Origin: Symbiodinium natans
Lineage: Eukaryota; Sar; Dinophyceae; Suessiales; Symbiodiniaceae
Direction: 5' to 3'
Assembly: GCA_905221605.1 (NCBI GenBank)
Contig: CAJNDS010000336.1
Coordinates: forward strand, 447,501 to 511,500
Length of the DNA: 64,000 nt
The notes beneath the pieces are model-generated. The model worked only from the letters and a program-made list of their open reading frames with translations, ran no database searches and was not told the DNA's origin. A program made the translations under genes and the position numbers. The number at the start of each line of letters is the position of its first letter. Position 1 is the stretch's first letter. Shown one piece after another: positions 21,601 to 30,951 of this stretch.

Positions 21601-22890
21601 GCACTGGCCAGCCAAACGTCCCATTGAGCCATCTGCCAGCGGCCGTCTCCGCGACGGCTTCAGAGGCAAGCAGGTCTGGTAGTGACATGGGCGCAGCCTA
21701 GGCAGTCGAAAATTCCTCACAAGTTGCAAACTGCATGGTGGTAGCCAGGCCTTTTGTCGAGGGCCACCTTGAACAAGCCACTTCCCAGAATCAGGGTTCC
21801 ATTGCTTGAGCATCGCAATGCACCCCGAACCAGGGTGTGAGGGATCAATGATCATAGCGAACTGTCCAACCTGCAGCTGCGGCTCGGGTACCTGCAGATT
21901 TTCAGACGGACGGCCAGGACGGGCCAGCAAGGCCTGGGATTCTGGAAAGGTCATGAGCGACGCGCAGGTGGATGAAGAGGCCGCAGATCCAGAGGAGATC
22001 TCCAGACGCTGAGCATGGCTAGGGCAGGCACTTGAAGCAGTCGCTGAAGTACGAGCTGCAGGAACACATGGGTCCAGAGACTTCAGGGCAACAAGGATGT
22101 CAGAAGCAGAGGGCCGCTTCAACGGGGAATAGTCCGTGCATTGGTTCACCATCTCCTGCGCAGGTATAAATTCTGCAGGCCAGTCCTTGCGATCGAGATC
22201 GACTTTCATCTGCCCCTTGCTGAGCCACCGTAGGAGGTCGTGCCCCCCCATGCCAGTCACCAAACTCGCATAGTTCTGCAAAGTCAGTATCTCGAAAAGA
22301 CACAAGCCCAAGCTGTAAATGTCTGATGCGAACCTGGCAGGCTTCCCTTGGGATACTTCAGGAGACATGTAAAGTACAGTGCCTCCACGAACTGCGAACG
22401 TATCCCTGCCCTCGGGAACGGATTGAGACAAGTTGAAGTCTGCCAACTTGCAAGTGTAATCCTCACTCACAAGGACGTTGGCAAGCTTTAGGTCACCATG
22501 ATAAACCCTTTGGCCATGAAGGTAGCAAACCCCAGCTGCCACATCCACGGCCATTCTGCACCTTCGCCATACTCGCTGCGCAGCAGGCTCCTGCTTCAGC
22601 ACCCCTTCCAAGGATCCTCGGGCACACAACTCAAGCACTTCAATGAGCCTGCCGTCTTTGGAGCAGGCACCATAAAACTGAACCACGTGGTCATGGCTCA
22701 AGTTCTGAAGAATGGCAATTTCTTTGCTGAGCTCCCTCTCACTTCTCCGGGCCATCTTGATCGCAACCGCGTGCCCGTCAAACTGCCCCGGACGTACGAC
22801 TGTCCAGGCACCCTTGCCTAACTCCTTGGAGAAGTCCACGTGAACCTGGTCGGGGTTCACTTTCGAGTCATGCGGCGGATGAGCTCTGTC
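16584..22890 (-). CDS. Kinase - repeat - HERC2/KEG-like - paracaspase-like multidomain protein (4 exons, 5' end open)
   Basis: Hand-built join of exons 22890-21353, 21161-20594, 20475-18809 and 18624-16584. All three introns (191, 118 and 184 nt) are GT-AG, phases agree at every junction, and the sum is 5814 nt, i.e. 1937 codons plus TGA/stop. Order: TKL-like kinase (about residues 15-275), acidic/Ser-rich linker, four copies of an unnamed ~60-aa repeat (about 549-605, 706-762, 810-850, 915-975), four HERC2/KEG-like SH3 repeats (about 1079-1130, 1139-1198, 1204-1253, 1287-1345), a caspase-fold domain (about 1355-1580) and a helical tail. A signalling protein coupling phosphorylation to proteolysis is the natural inference. 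The first exon starts after CCAG|G in phase 0, so an upstream start exon is missing. A short frame with ATG at 23092 is one candidate. It lies head-to-tail behind the zinc-finger gene. It could also be two genes if the joins are wrong. Confidence 0.7.
18809..20475 (-). CDS. Exon 3: three further unnamed repeats and three HERC2/KEG-like repeats
   Basis: Acceptor CCCGAG|GTGGTG at 20475, donor GCTGA|GTTCG at 18809. The first half holds three repeat units (VCDVRPDVCQRFGYSHGDWV, KFDASAQACSAFGFQFGDIV, MFDIRPEVCFKL...HGA), each ending in V-I/V-G-V/A and a Gly-Arg-Pro-type turn. The second half, after an acidic stretch, holds three SH3-like repeats: GDRVR...CIGIVKHI, GTLVKLRR...FGWGGLSHDDVIGVI and GSHIRLKD...YGWGEHEMHEAVGVV. 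The Trp-Gly and His/Ile-Gly-Val positions match repeats of the plant E3 ligase KEG and of HERC2/Mindbomb-type domains, which usually mediate substrate or partner binding. Confidence 0.7.
20594..21161 (-). CDS. Exon 2: first copy of the unnamed ~60-aa repeat
   Basis: The acceptor is CTGAG|G at 21161 and the donor AAAAGA|GTGCCA after 20594. Contains one repeat unit with the pattern F-D-I-R...HGD-(8)-YFTVIGV...GRP...GA (starts VSFFDIRDVALAQITDFRHG), then a basic helical stretch (LLSQMDRMLTRLVQKRRLDL) and a linker. The shared repeat in exons 2 and 3, plus matching phase, is the main evidence that they belong to one gene. Confidence 0.65.
21353..22890 (-). CDS. Exon 1: TKL-like protein kinase domain
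   Basis: Glycine loop GKGAWTVV, catalytic Lys in VAIK (residue 45 of the joined protein), helix-C Glu57, catalytic loop HGDLKLAN (131-138, HGD replacing HRD, Asp133 and Asn138 retained) and metal-binding DFN (151-153, Asn replacing the Gly of DFG), then SPE at the end of the activation segment. All residues needed for catalysis are present, so it is probably active. HGD and DFN are lineage-type variants seen in some algal/protist TKL kinases. After the kinase comes an SH3-like strand-rich segment (LQVGQFAMII, later GKWLVQGG) and an acidic tail (SEDEP, KDDDADDGSD). The donor is inferred at TTCGG|GTGTAG. No in-frame ATG precedes the VAIK lysine, so this cannot be the start exon. Confidence 0.8.
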
Positions 22891-23179
22891 CTGGCAGATT
22901 ATTTGCTAGTGACTTTGCCCACTTGCAGGCTACAAGCAGAAGCTCAGCAAAAGGCATTGGGGGTGAGGCTGCCAAGCACATGCCCACAATGCAACTAACA
23001 TGGTCACATGTACCTGCACACACGCTAAGGTCGATTGAGCAAACTGATACTGAAAATTCTTTCAGCTTAAAAGCTCGCAACAGCATGCGCATGCTTGCGT
23101 CAACATATCAGCACACAAACCCGCTTAGCAGAAGCACCGAAACTGTCGGCACGAGCTAGCAAGCGGTTGCACTCCCCTG

Positions 23180-23322
23180 TCAGAAGTCCTCCATGCAAGT
23201 CTTCATGTTCATCAGTCTCTCAATGACCAGCCCACCAGACGCACCCAATCCATTGCAAAGCTCTGACTTGCAAGCATCTGATTCAGTGGCAAAGCGCACA
23301 AGAGCTTGCACAAATTCTGGGC
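23180..23322 (-). CDS. Helical exon, cassette 3, with stop
   Basis: Starts ATTAAG|GCCCAG, encodes PEFVQALVRFATESD then GLVIERLMNMKTCMEDF and TGA. The last residues replace the CLRQK end of the other copies, consistent with a terminal exon. Confidence 0.65.
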
Positions 23323-25751
23323 CTTAATGTGTACACAAGCTGACGCAGCGATAGCAGATCCCCAAAAACACCAACAACATCTGCAAAAGACTGTAAGGCC
23401 CCCACCAAAAAGGGCAAGATGAGGTCTTTCCAGCTCTTCCAGCAGCTTGCCCACGTGATCCGGATTCTGCGTCGCGCCGGCAATCTTCGCACAAGTCTTG
23501 CGGCTAAACGTAAGTAAAGCCATCGCGTGGAAGTCCACATCCTTGGCAACACATGCATCGCACAAGTCGAAGTCGCACTTGGGACATCCATGTCCAACAT
23601 CAAGCTGGCAGAAACAGCCGTCGCAGGAGCCAGCTTGAAGACGGCGCTCTTGCAACGGGTGCCCCCTTGGACAGCTCTTCTGATTCTTTGTTGCCTGACG
23701 ACGGGTGAAAGCAACAAAAGCAACACACTGCCAATCTCTGACTAATCACCAGCAACAGAACAAGAGAACAAGAGAGCATCACGGAGCATGCGTGATTGGC
23801 ACGCCACCTTCTGACGCAGGCAAACGTTCATCAGTCTCTCAATGACCAGCGCACCAGCCGCATCCAACCCAGCACAAAGCTCTGACTTGTCCAAGTCTGC
23901 TTCTGTGGCAAATCGCACCAGTGCTTGCACCAACTCTGGACCTCAGAGCCGCTAGTTTGGCTGCACGTGCCCACGGCTCCGAGACTGTCGAGCTACCTAG
24001 AAATTGCAGTTGCTAGACTACTAGACATTGAATTTCAAAGGCATCTGGAGCAGGCAGACCAGGATATCTGGCTCTACCCAACCCCCACGTACCCCTCCTG
24101 GGGAAAGCTGCAATTTTCAAAGTCGTGAGATGTCCGGGGAGTGAGTGGCAGGGGGGAGAGGGGGTCAGGGACGAGAGAACAAGCAACCCCCTCTAACAAC
24201 TCCCTGGGACGACACGATTAGCCACGGCGGCATTGATTGCTCCGGTTGCTCAGTCTCCGGCCCACCATGTTCTGCAGCCGGTCATCCGTGAGCTCCCTCA
24301 TGAGTTGTGGACAGAGCCCACCCTTTGCGCGCGCGACCTTCGCACAAGTCTTGCGGCTAAACGTAAGTAAAGCCATCGCGTGGAAGTCCACGTCCTTGGC
24401 AACACATGCATCGCACAAGTCGAAGTCGCACTTGGGACATCCATGTCCAACATCAAGCTGGCAGAAACAGCCGTCGCAGGAGTCAGCTTGAAGACGGCGC
24501 TCTTGCAACGGGTGCCCCCTTGGACAGCTCTTCTGATTCTTTGTTGCCTGACGACGGGTGAAAGCAACAAAAGCAACACACTGCCAATCTCTGACAAATC
24601 ACCAGCAACAGAACAAGAGAACAAGAGAGCATCACGGAGCATGCGTGATTGTCACGCCACCTTCTGACGCAGGCAAACGTTCATCAGTCTCTCAATGACC
24701 AGCGCACCAGCCGCATCCAACCCAGCACAAAGCTCTGACTTGTGCAAGTCTGCTTCTGTGGCAAATCGCACCAGTGCTTGCACCAACTCTGGACCTCAGA
24801 GCCGCTAGTTTGGCTGCACGTGCCCACGGCTCCGAGACTGTCGAGCTACCTAGAAATTGCAGCCTCCCACATCTCAGGCTCCTGCCCAACCTTTTCTGCA
24901 GCCGTTCATCTGTTAGCTCCTTGATAAGTTGGGGCAAGAGCCCACGCCTTGCGCGCGCGACCTTCTCACAAGTCTTCAGGGTAAAAGTCAGCAAGGCCGG
25001 CACATGAAACCCCACGTCCATGGCCGCACATGCATCGCACAGGTGGAAGTCACACTTGGGACATCCATGTCCAGCATCAATTTTGCGGAAGCAGCCGTCG
25101 CAGGAGCCATCTTGAAGATGGCGCTTTTGCAATGGGTGGCCTTTTGGGCAGCTCTTCTGCTTCCTTGCCCCCTGATCAGATTGAATATGTTGAGAAAAAA
25201 ACATGTCTGCATGCTACAGTAGACACTGCCACGGAAAACATCTAGCTGCCCATCTTGATGCAATCGGGACGCTGCTTCCGCGGGATGGCTCAAGTTCGGC
25301 TCGTCTGCACATGCTGCTTGAGATGAAGGCCTCACTGCACAAGCCAACTTCATCAAGTAATCGTTGTGGCATCTTTGCGTCGGGTGAGGGTTTCGGGTTC
25401 GCTGTGAGCTTCTTCCTTCTACCACTTCACATCTTATACAGCAGCCAGATTCAGCTAGAACACACGACACAACTGTTCCCGCCTTGAGGGTGCTGGCATC
25501 ATTGTGGGACGCATGGGGTTGGGTGCAGCCGTGTCCGAACAAACTTGAAATTCTGTGCCATCTGGACAGGCATGAGATAGCACAGTACCAGAACCAAAGG
25601 TGTCCTGAAAGTGCAAGCATTCCTGGATCTGCAAGTTGTACACACATTTTACTGCGTACGCGATGTCTTCCACCGGCGTACCATTGTAGACCTTCAAAGA
25701 TTTGCGTTCACCACCCCATACAAAGTGAAAAGTCTTGCTGCGAGCGTTCAT
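23180..25751 (-). CDS. Triple zinc-finger cassette protein (7 exons)
   Basis: Hand-built model: exons 25751-25545, 25171-24850, 24794-24661, 24547-24226, 23941-23808, 23694-23406 and 23322-23180. Lengths 207, 322, 134, 322, 134, 289 and 143 sum to 1551 nt: ATG start, TGA stop, 516 residues. Every intron is GT-AG and phases match. The protein is an N-terminal ~69-residue module (starts MNARSKTFHFVWGGERKSL, possibly beta-grasp-like) followed by three copies of a cassette. Each cassette is a zinc finger (C-x2-GH...CDGC...GHGCPKCDF-LCDAC, resembling ZZ/DC1-type fingers) plus a helical segment (PELVQALVRFATEAD...GALVIERLMN). The fingers probably bind proteins or lipids; function unknown. The gene sits directly upstream of, and on the same strand as, the kinase-paracaspase gene, and a GA-type donor near 23185 could instead splice into it. 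Confidence 0.65.
23406..23694 (-). CDS. Zinc-finger exon, cassette 3
   Basis: Starts GTCAG|GCAACA, ends CTTTTTG|GTGGGG, 289 nt. All zinc ligands are retained. The tail after TCAKI differs from cassettes 1 and 2 (NPDHVGKLLEELERPHLALF). Confidence 0.7.
23485..24009 (-). repeat. 525-bp direct duplication, copy A
   Basis: Matches 24338-24862 over its full 525 bp with no gaps and about five substitutions by eye. It spans most of a zinc-finger exon, an intron, the helical exon and part of the next intron. Confidence 0.95.
23808..23941 (-). CDS. Helical exon, cassette 2
   Basis: Copy of the 24661-24794 exon at exactly 853 bp distance. It differs by a few substitutions, for example DLDKSE versus DLHKSE. 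Confidence 0.7.
24226..24547 (-). CDS. Zinc-finger exon, cassette 2
   Basis: 322 nt, the same length as the cassette 1 finger exon. It is entered after GTCAG|GCAACA and leaves at CGCC|GTGGC. The finger part is nearly identical to cassette 3 because it lies in the 525-bp duplication, while the tail (LCPQLMRELTDDRLQNMVG) resembles cassette 1. Confidence 0.65.
24338..24862 (-). repeat. 525-bp direct duplication, copy B
   Basis: Partner of 23485-24009, offset 853 bp. Differences include CCACATCC/CCACGTCC, GGAGCCAG/GGAGTCAG, GACTAATC/GACAAATC, ATTGGCAC/ATTGTCAC and TTGTCCAA/TTGTGCAA. Confidence 0.95.
24661..24794 (-). CDS. Helical exon, cassette 1
   Basis: 134 nt between CTGAG|G and CAGAAG|GTGGCG. 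Encodes PELVQALVRFATEAD, then KSELCAGLDAAGALVIERLM. The same exon recurs at 23808-23941 and, diverged, at 23322. Confidence 0.7.
24850..25171 (-). CDS. Zinc-finger exon, cassette 1
   Basis: Starts after TCAG|GGGGC and ends TTTCTAG|GTAGC. Zinc ligands: Cys in SCPKGH, CDGCF, GHGCPKC and LCDAC. A basic/helical tail follows (LLPQLIKELTDERLQKRLG). It is more diverged than cassettes 2 and 3 and is therefore probably the oldest copy. Confidence 0.7.
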
Positions 25752-27990
25752 CTCCCAGATGAGCTCGGTCCAGATTTTCCATGTACCACGGGACTCTTCG
25801 CAAGTAGAATCGTGGATCCACTAATCAAAGCATCTGATCAAACTTACATTGTTCAAGACTGTGGCATACTAGACAGTGCTTCCTCTACACCAAAGACACG
25901 CATAGCTGGGGAGCAACTGTTCAGCGCGATCCCTTCGAGTAAAACGGCTACAGACCCCCGGTTCGCGAAAGTCATGAATCGCGAAGACAGCAGGGCTGCT
26001 CGCCATGTCAATACAACCCTTGTCCAACCGTGCTGCCAGCACCATGAGCTTTTGCCTTCCTTTTGGCGCTGTCGCGTCCCCACCTAGCCAGCATCAACTT
26101 GGTTCTGACTACATCAGGTCTCCATCTCATGGAAATCTCCACCTCAGTGGCACCAGGAGCAGGTTTAGGGACTTGGGGCTTAAAGGGTTTAGCACCGGAC
26201 GCAAAGGCGACTCTCATATCGAGGACGGCTGCTACCTCCAGTTGCCAGGTCCCAACACCCAACATGCCACAGTGACAAGAATCCGAAAACCTGCTTCTAT
26301 GTCTAGGACGTTAGCATTGTGAAAGCAATGCGCTCAGCGGGCACACTGTGCACCGAAACCTGGTGTCCCATGGCAGTCGTGATCGAAACGCGGGAAAGAC
26401 CTCTTCCAGTGGACACGTGTGTTCGAGGCACCTGATGCGCCGGCGTGCCTGGTAAAAGGGAAGTTCGAGCAGCATGTGCTAAGGACCGAGCACGTTTCTG
26501 AGACATGGATTTACGTAGCCATGAGTGTGCCCGAGACTGACAAGAATGGGAGCTCTAGTTTCTTCAGAGTGAGGTCGGTTTGTGGTCATGGTGGGTTGAG
26601 TGTGCTTCGTAAGGGCAAGCGCGCATAAATCGTTCAAGCCCTTCGAAGTCTCGAGAAGGCCGGATGTGCCAAAGCTTCCGAAGTCATGGACTCACTTGAA
26701 AACTTCCCACCCCTCCCGCCTCCAAGTGGGTTCCGCATTTCAACCCCCAGCCGAATCTTGAGACATGCATGAAGTAGCCACGCAGGTTACCAGGAAGGCT
26801 GCAAGCCGCTCAGCATTCATCGTGCCTCGTACGAATCTCATTGAACCTCCTCTCTCGGTCACGCATGAAGCAGAAGGGATCTTTGGCAGCACTTAGATCT
26901 CTTGATACTCTGCGACTGGGCATACGCCCGGTCCTCAGGCTAAGCCTGTTACAGGTCCTATTTTCGCCAAAATGCACGAAACCACCTTCTAAAAGAACAT
27001 ATCAAAAGCTCTGCCGCGGCCCTCTTCAAGGACCTCAAAGATATAACAGCTGAGGATTGACCCTAGAGTGCCTACCGCTGGAACGTTTTGCAAAGGGTTT
27101 CCTCTTGGAAGAAAGGCACCTGAAATTGCAAACGAGTACAAGCACGCTGCAAAGGCCTTCCGAATGTTCTAGCCCGTCGTTGTTAAGATTAGAACACGTG
27201 GGAAACCGGAAGAGATGTGTGGAAAGCTGATCAAACGAGATGGGCACGAAGTTCTGGCCAACAAAGGTCTCTCAGTCCTGCAAACAATGCTTACACACCC
27301 TTTGATTCGAAGCAGACCAGGTCGCCAGCTCAGAAAAAAAGTTTTAGGTTCGAGGGTTTAGAGTTGCCCTAAGCCCCAAACCCAAAACTCCAAACCTGAA
27401 ACCCAAACCTGAAACCCCAAACCCTAACCCTTTGGAGATTAAAAGAGGATCTCCACAGCGGCAGCTTCGACCAATTCCCGCGAATGTTTATGGTGCAGTT
27501 TCCCCTCCAAAGGTATCCCCCCGGCCCCACCGGGATTTAGAGTGGGACTTTGGGTCAAGAATTTTTTGGGTTTGAGGATGTTAGAGTTGAGAGTTTTAAG
27601 GTGTTGTGGGCTTTGCGTAGGGCTTTGAGAGCTGAAAGGGTTTTAAGGGTTTGTTTGGGCTTGCAGGTTTTTTCGGGTTTTGGAGTCAACAGCATACATG
27701 CCTTGCGCAAGTTTTGGATTCAGGTGAGAGGGGGAGGGTGCTGCTGACACGGCGACACGGAACCATTTACTCAGGATTTAAGCAAAAAACACCGACAACG
27801 CAAAAACGCACAGACGATGCAACAAAAAGTGGCGCGCTTGCTGGTCGGGCTCGTAGGCTCAGCGACAAGACTGCCCTAAACCCTAGAGAGACAAGTGCGC
27901 CAACTGGGGAAGACGGAACTGGGAGTCACAAGATATCTTGTGCCGTTTGGGGTCTTGAAGCGGACTGTGGGCTTAAGGGTCTATAGGGTT
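25752..27990. other. Unrecognised stretch, likely promoter side of the zinc-finger gene
   Basis: No open frame above about 160 codons and nothing recognised. An isolated degenerate CCCTAAA/AACCCC patch lies at 27345-27435. The stretch directly upstream of 25751 would hold the start region of the minus-strand gene cluster, but no promoter motif is evident, as expected for dinoflagellates. Confidence 0.4.
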
Positions 27991-27999
27991 TTTGGGCTT

Positions 28000-28400
28000 T
28001 GGGGTTTAGGGTTCAGGGCCAAGCCATGGTTGCAGCAACACTGGGTGCCCGGCTGCATGCTCACCAGAGCCGCAGAAGACACCCGGGTACTGCAGCACGG
28101 AGTAGGTTCCATTCGGGTGGCGATAGCACGTCAAAGGCACCAGGGAAATCGCGCTCATTGTCTCGAAACCGGTTTGAAGCACCTTGCCCACTATATTCCT
28201 GGTCTTGTGGGTCGTCCACCGAAACTTCAATGGCAGAGTCTTTGACACAAAGTGGCACAGCGCGAGCCAACAAACAGCCGATGGGAAGAATGAGGCGGAA
28301 ATAGAATAGTACAGCTGATGTTGTTGCATACACAGACGTGGCCTTGTTGGTTCTTGACGACATCTTCGCCATCGCATAGTACGCAAGCGAGAGAAGCATG
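28000..28400 (-). pseudogene. Fragment of a dinoflagellate membrane-protein family
   Basis: Two minus frames carry protein-like sequence: first LLSLAYYAMAKMSSRTNKAT and a hydrophobic stretch (AVLFYFRLILPIGCLLARAV), then, in another frame, LTCYRHPNGTYSVLQYPGVF followed by CGSGEH. I associate the latter motif (C-x-HPNG-x-x-S-x-L-x-YP-x-x-C) with large multi-pass proteins common in Symbiodiniaceae gene sets; this is recall, not a search. The frame change near 28190 may be a short intron or a frameshift in a relic. Confidence 0.35.
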
Positions 28401-28449
28401 AAAGCGAGCAGAAGAGTGGAAGATCGTGGCTGATCATTGACGGTTTTGT

Positions 28450-28779
28450 CATGTTTTGAATCAGCTTGTAGAGAGTTGTTTTGCTTCGGAGTGATTGGGA
28501 ATCTTTATGATCCCATCCTCGATGGTTTTTGCCTCGATGATTTCCCTAGGAAATCATACGAGTATGTTTTTGCCCAATACGCTACTTTGAGTGAGTATGC
28601 AGTGTGTAGGAACTTTGTTCTGAAGCTGAGTTTAAGCTCACATGTGAATTCGTTTAGTTTGCGCACTTCGTGACTTTTGGCTCAAGGCCTGCGAGTGAAA
28701 AAGCCCGCACTTGGTTGAGATAGTTTTGGGTTCGTGCTTTCAAGGGAACAGGTACCAGAGGGACCTTCGGTTTTTCACG
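28450..28779 (+). repeat. Probable 5' LTR remnant of a second copia element
   Basis: The end of this stretch (...CGGTTTTTCACG) abuts TGGTAGCGGAGC, the same primer-binding-type sequence that follows the LTR of the intact copia element. Internally GGCTCAAG followed by GCGAG-GAAAAAG resembles the corresponding part of the intact LTR. The left boundary is not defined. Confidence 0.45.
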
Positions 28780-28791
28780 TGGTAGCGGAGC
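28780..28791 (+). promoter_or_regulatory. Primer binding site (initiator Met-tRNA type)
   Basis: TGGTAGCGGAGC is identical to the first 12 nt after the 5' LTR of the intact element at 40994 and close to the copia consensus TGGTATCAGAGC. Confidence 0.55.
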
Positions 28792-30016
28792 TTGTGCCTT
28801 GTGGTGCGAGCCCGTGTATGGTCCTTGGTTGGCTGTCAGGACTCTGTGAGTGCCTAAAGGCAAGTTTGGGTTTGACCCCCAGACTCCCTGTGAACCGGAA
28901 CCTTGTGTACTCAGACCGTGTGAGTGAGTTCAGAGAAGCCTACCCTGTGAGAAGGCGGATCCGGACTGTTAAGGCTTGGAAACAGTTGGTTCAAAGGCTT
29001 GTAAGGCACTGTGGAAGCCGGGCAAGGTTTGTCTGGAACTGGATTGGTTGTGACCGATCTTGGAGGAACACGGTGCTTGGAAGAGTGGAACTAAGGTTCT
29101 TCAGAGGTCTGGACCATCTGGTGCTGGTGAGAGAACCTTTGCCAGAAGAAGTTGTGGGAAGACTGCAGGGTGAAGCCTGAGTCTGTGGAGCGATGTTGAA
29201 CACGCCCCCACGAGAAGTTAGTGAAGCTCACACGAGGAGTCCAAGAGGTGGACGTGAACGTGGAAGCTCGTTGCCTGTCATGAATGCGGAGACAAGGCGA
29301 AGGGTGGACCCTTTTCCGGGTTTGGGGCAGGCCAACCCACTTTGGAGACCAGGCATGGCTCAAGTGAACCAACCTGGATATGAGGTCGAGCTCTGGCAAG
29401 AACCCCTGAAGTTGCTGCCCATGGAATAGCCCAGCAAAAGATGGGAAACCCGTCGCCACCTCCTGGATTGCCTACGATGACATCCCAACCTGTGGGGGTG
29501 ACGTTGCCTTCACCACCCGAGGTTCAAGAGCTGTCGAAGCAGGTGCATGCCTTGGAAGGCATGATGCAACAGCTTGTGCTTCAGCAACAACAGTTCACGC
29601 AGACGATGACATCGTCCCTGGTTCAGCAACAACAGCAACAGCATCAATGGATGGTGCAGCATCAGCAGCAGCGGATGGATATTCCCCTTCCACCTCAAAT
29701 CCGTCCTGAGGAGAACACGCCCAGTGCGTCTTCGGGATGTATGGATGCATCACCAACGGGTGCCTCAGTGCAGGGGACCCAAGTGTTCCGGGTAGCGACC
29801 CCAAGTCCCCCACCTAGGCCTCCACCTGTGGAGAAAGATGGTGAAAGGGATGTGTTTGCACGATCAGACAAGTGGTTGCTCAGTTTGCCGACCATTGACT
29901 TTTCGTCATGGAAGGATCGCATTTCAGAAGCGCTTGGCTTCCTGACCTGGATGGAGAAGTTGACCAGTTGTGAAAGTTTTCCTCGATTTCAAACGCCTTC
30001 GGATATGACAGCATGA
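28792..30016 (+). pseudogene. Copia leader and gag remnant
   Basis: The leader has an open 148-codon frame (28734-29180) that is probably untranslated. A gag-like frame at 29193-29429 and 29441-30016 follows. The latter has a Gln-rich coiled-coil (about 29580-29690), a Pro-rich linker and a segment PTIDFSSWKDRISEALGFLT, similar to gag core starts in dinoflagellate copia elements. It stops at 30016 and the rest of gag-pol is absent, so the element is truncated. Confidence 0.5.
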
Positions 30017-30950
30017 TCGTGAGTGCACATGACGACCGTGAGGCAAAACAGGCATGCGAAAACTACGAAACTACAAACCAGTTTCAGGCTCCCAAAATGG
30101 GCCATAAAAGGAGTGAAATTTCAATCACCCCGCCAAAAGCTGCTCAGACAAAGATGAGCAGGTTTTCCCATTGAAAGCTTCACTCATGCCAAAAGTTTCG
30201 ACTGCCTCACCCTTGGCCATCAAAAGTGCACCTAACACGACCACAGCACGTCACATCAGGCAATCTCGGTCTTCAGTTCATCTGTCGAGCGATGCTGCTA
30301 GAAGCAGTCCAAGCTCAAACTCAACGCACTGCTGGCGCCGAGAGAACTCTCGCTACACTGCAAAGTGGCACTGCTGTACACAAGCTACGTATGCTGCTTG
30401 AAAGACCCAAGCGCAGGTCGCAAGATTTGGAAGTTCACATTTGTGAAGAAAGATCTCACTTGATGCCACATGCAGCACTGAGCTGCTTCACAAAGATTGC
30501 GATGGCCTAGTTACCATCGGAAGGATCATTTCGAATCCCTCTGGTGTTCGGAGTCAAAGCCGCTCCACGGCTAAGGAATTCGTAGTCGGGTATGTGTTTG
30601 GAGATTGTCAGCAAATTGCTGAAATTGCCGAGTACATGATTGCCACAAGCTATGTACAAGTAGCTATGTACAGACGTCCAATGCGTCGCATCAAGAGCAT
30701 TTCAAGAAAGTCTTCAGACGTGTCACCATGTCTGCAAAGTCGTCATGCAAATTTACATGACGATTTCTTCTCAAGATGTCTTGCTCTTAGGCCGCTCATA
30801 GCAGTACTTGCATGGCACATAGCCTCGGGATAACGCTTCTCGAAGTCTCAAGCGGATGATCTCTCCAGCTGGATTGAGGCCTGGGCAACACGTTTTGCAT
30901 GATAGGACTTCCCACGTCTTGCTGAGCAGTACACATTGGCTTCAAGCTCG
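30017..30950. other. Unrecognised stretch
   Basis: Open frames below 100 codons on the plus strand, nothing recognised. It lies between oppositely oriented copia remnants and may be decayed retroelement sequence. Confidence 0.35.
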
Positions 30951-30951
30951 A

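Noticed and set aside
28734-29180. 148-codon plus frame as an independent gene
   Set aside because: It lies between a primer binding site and a gag-like frame, in the leader of a truncated copia element, and overlaps the probable LTR end.
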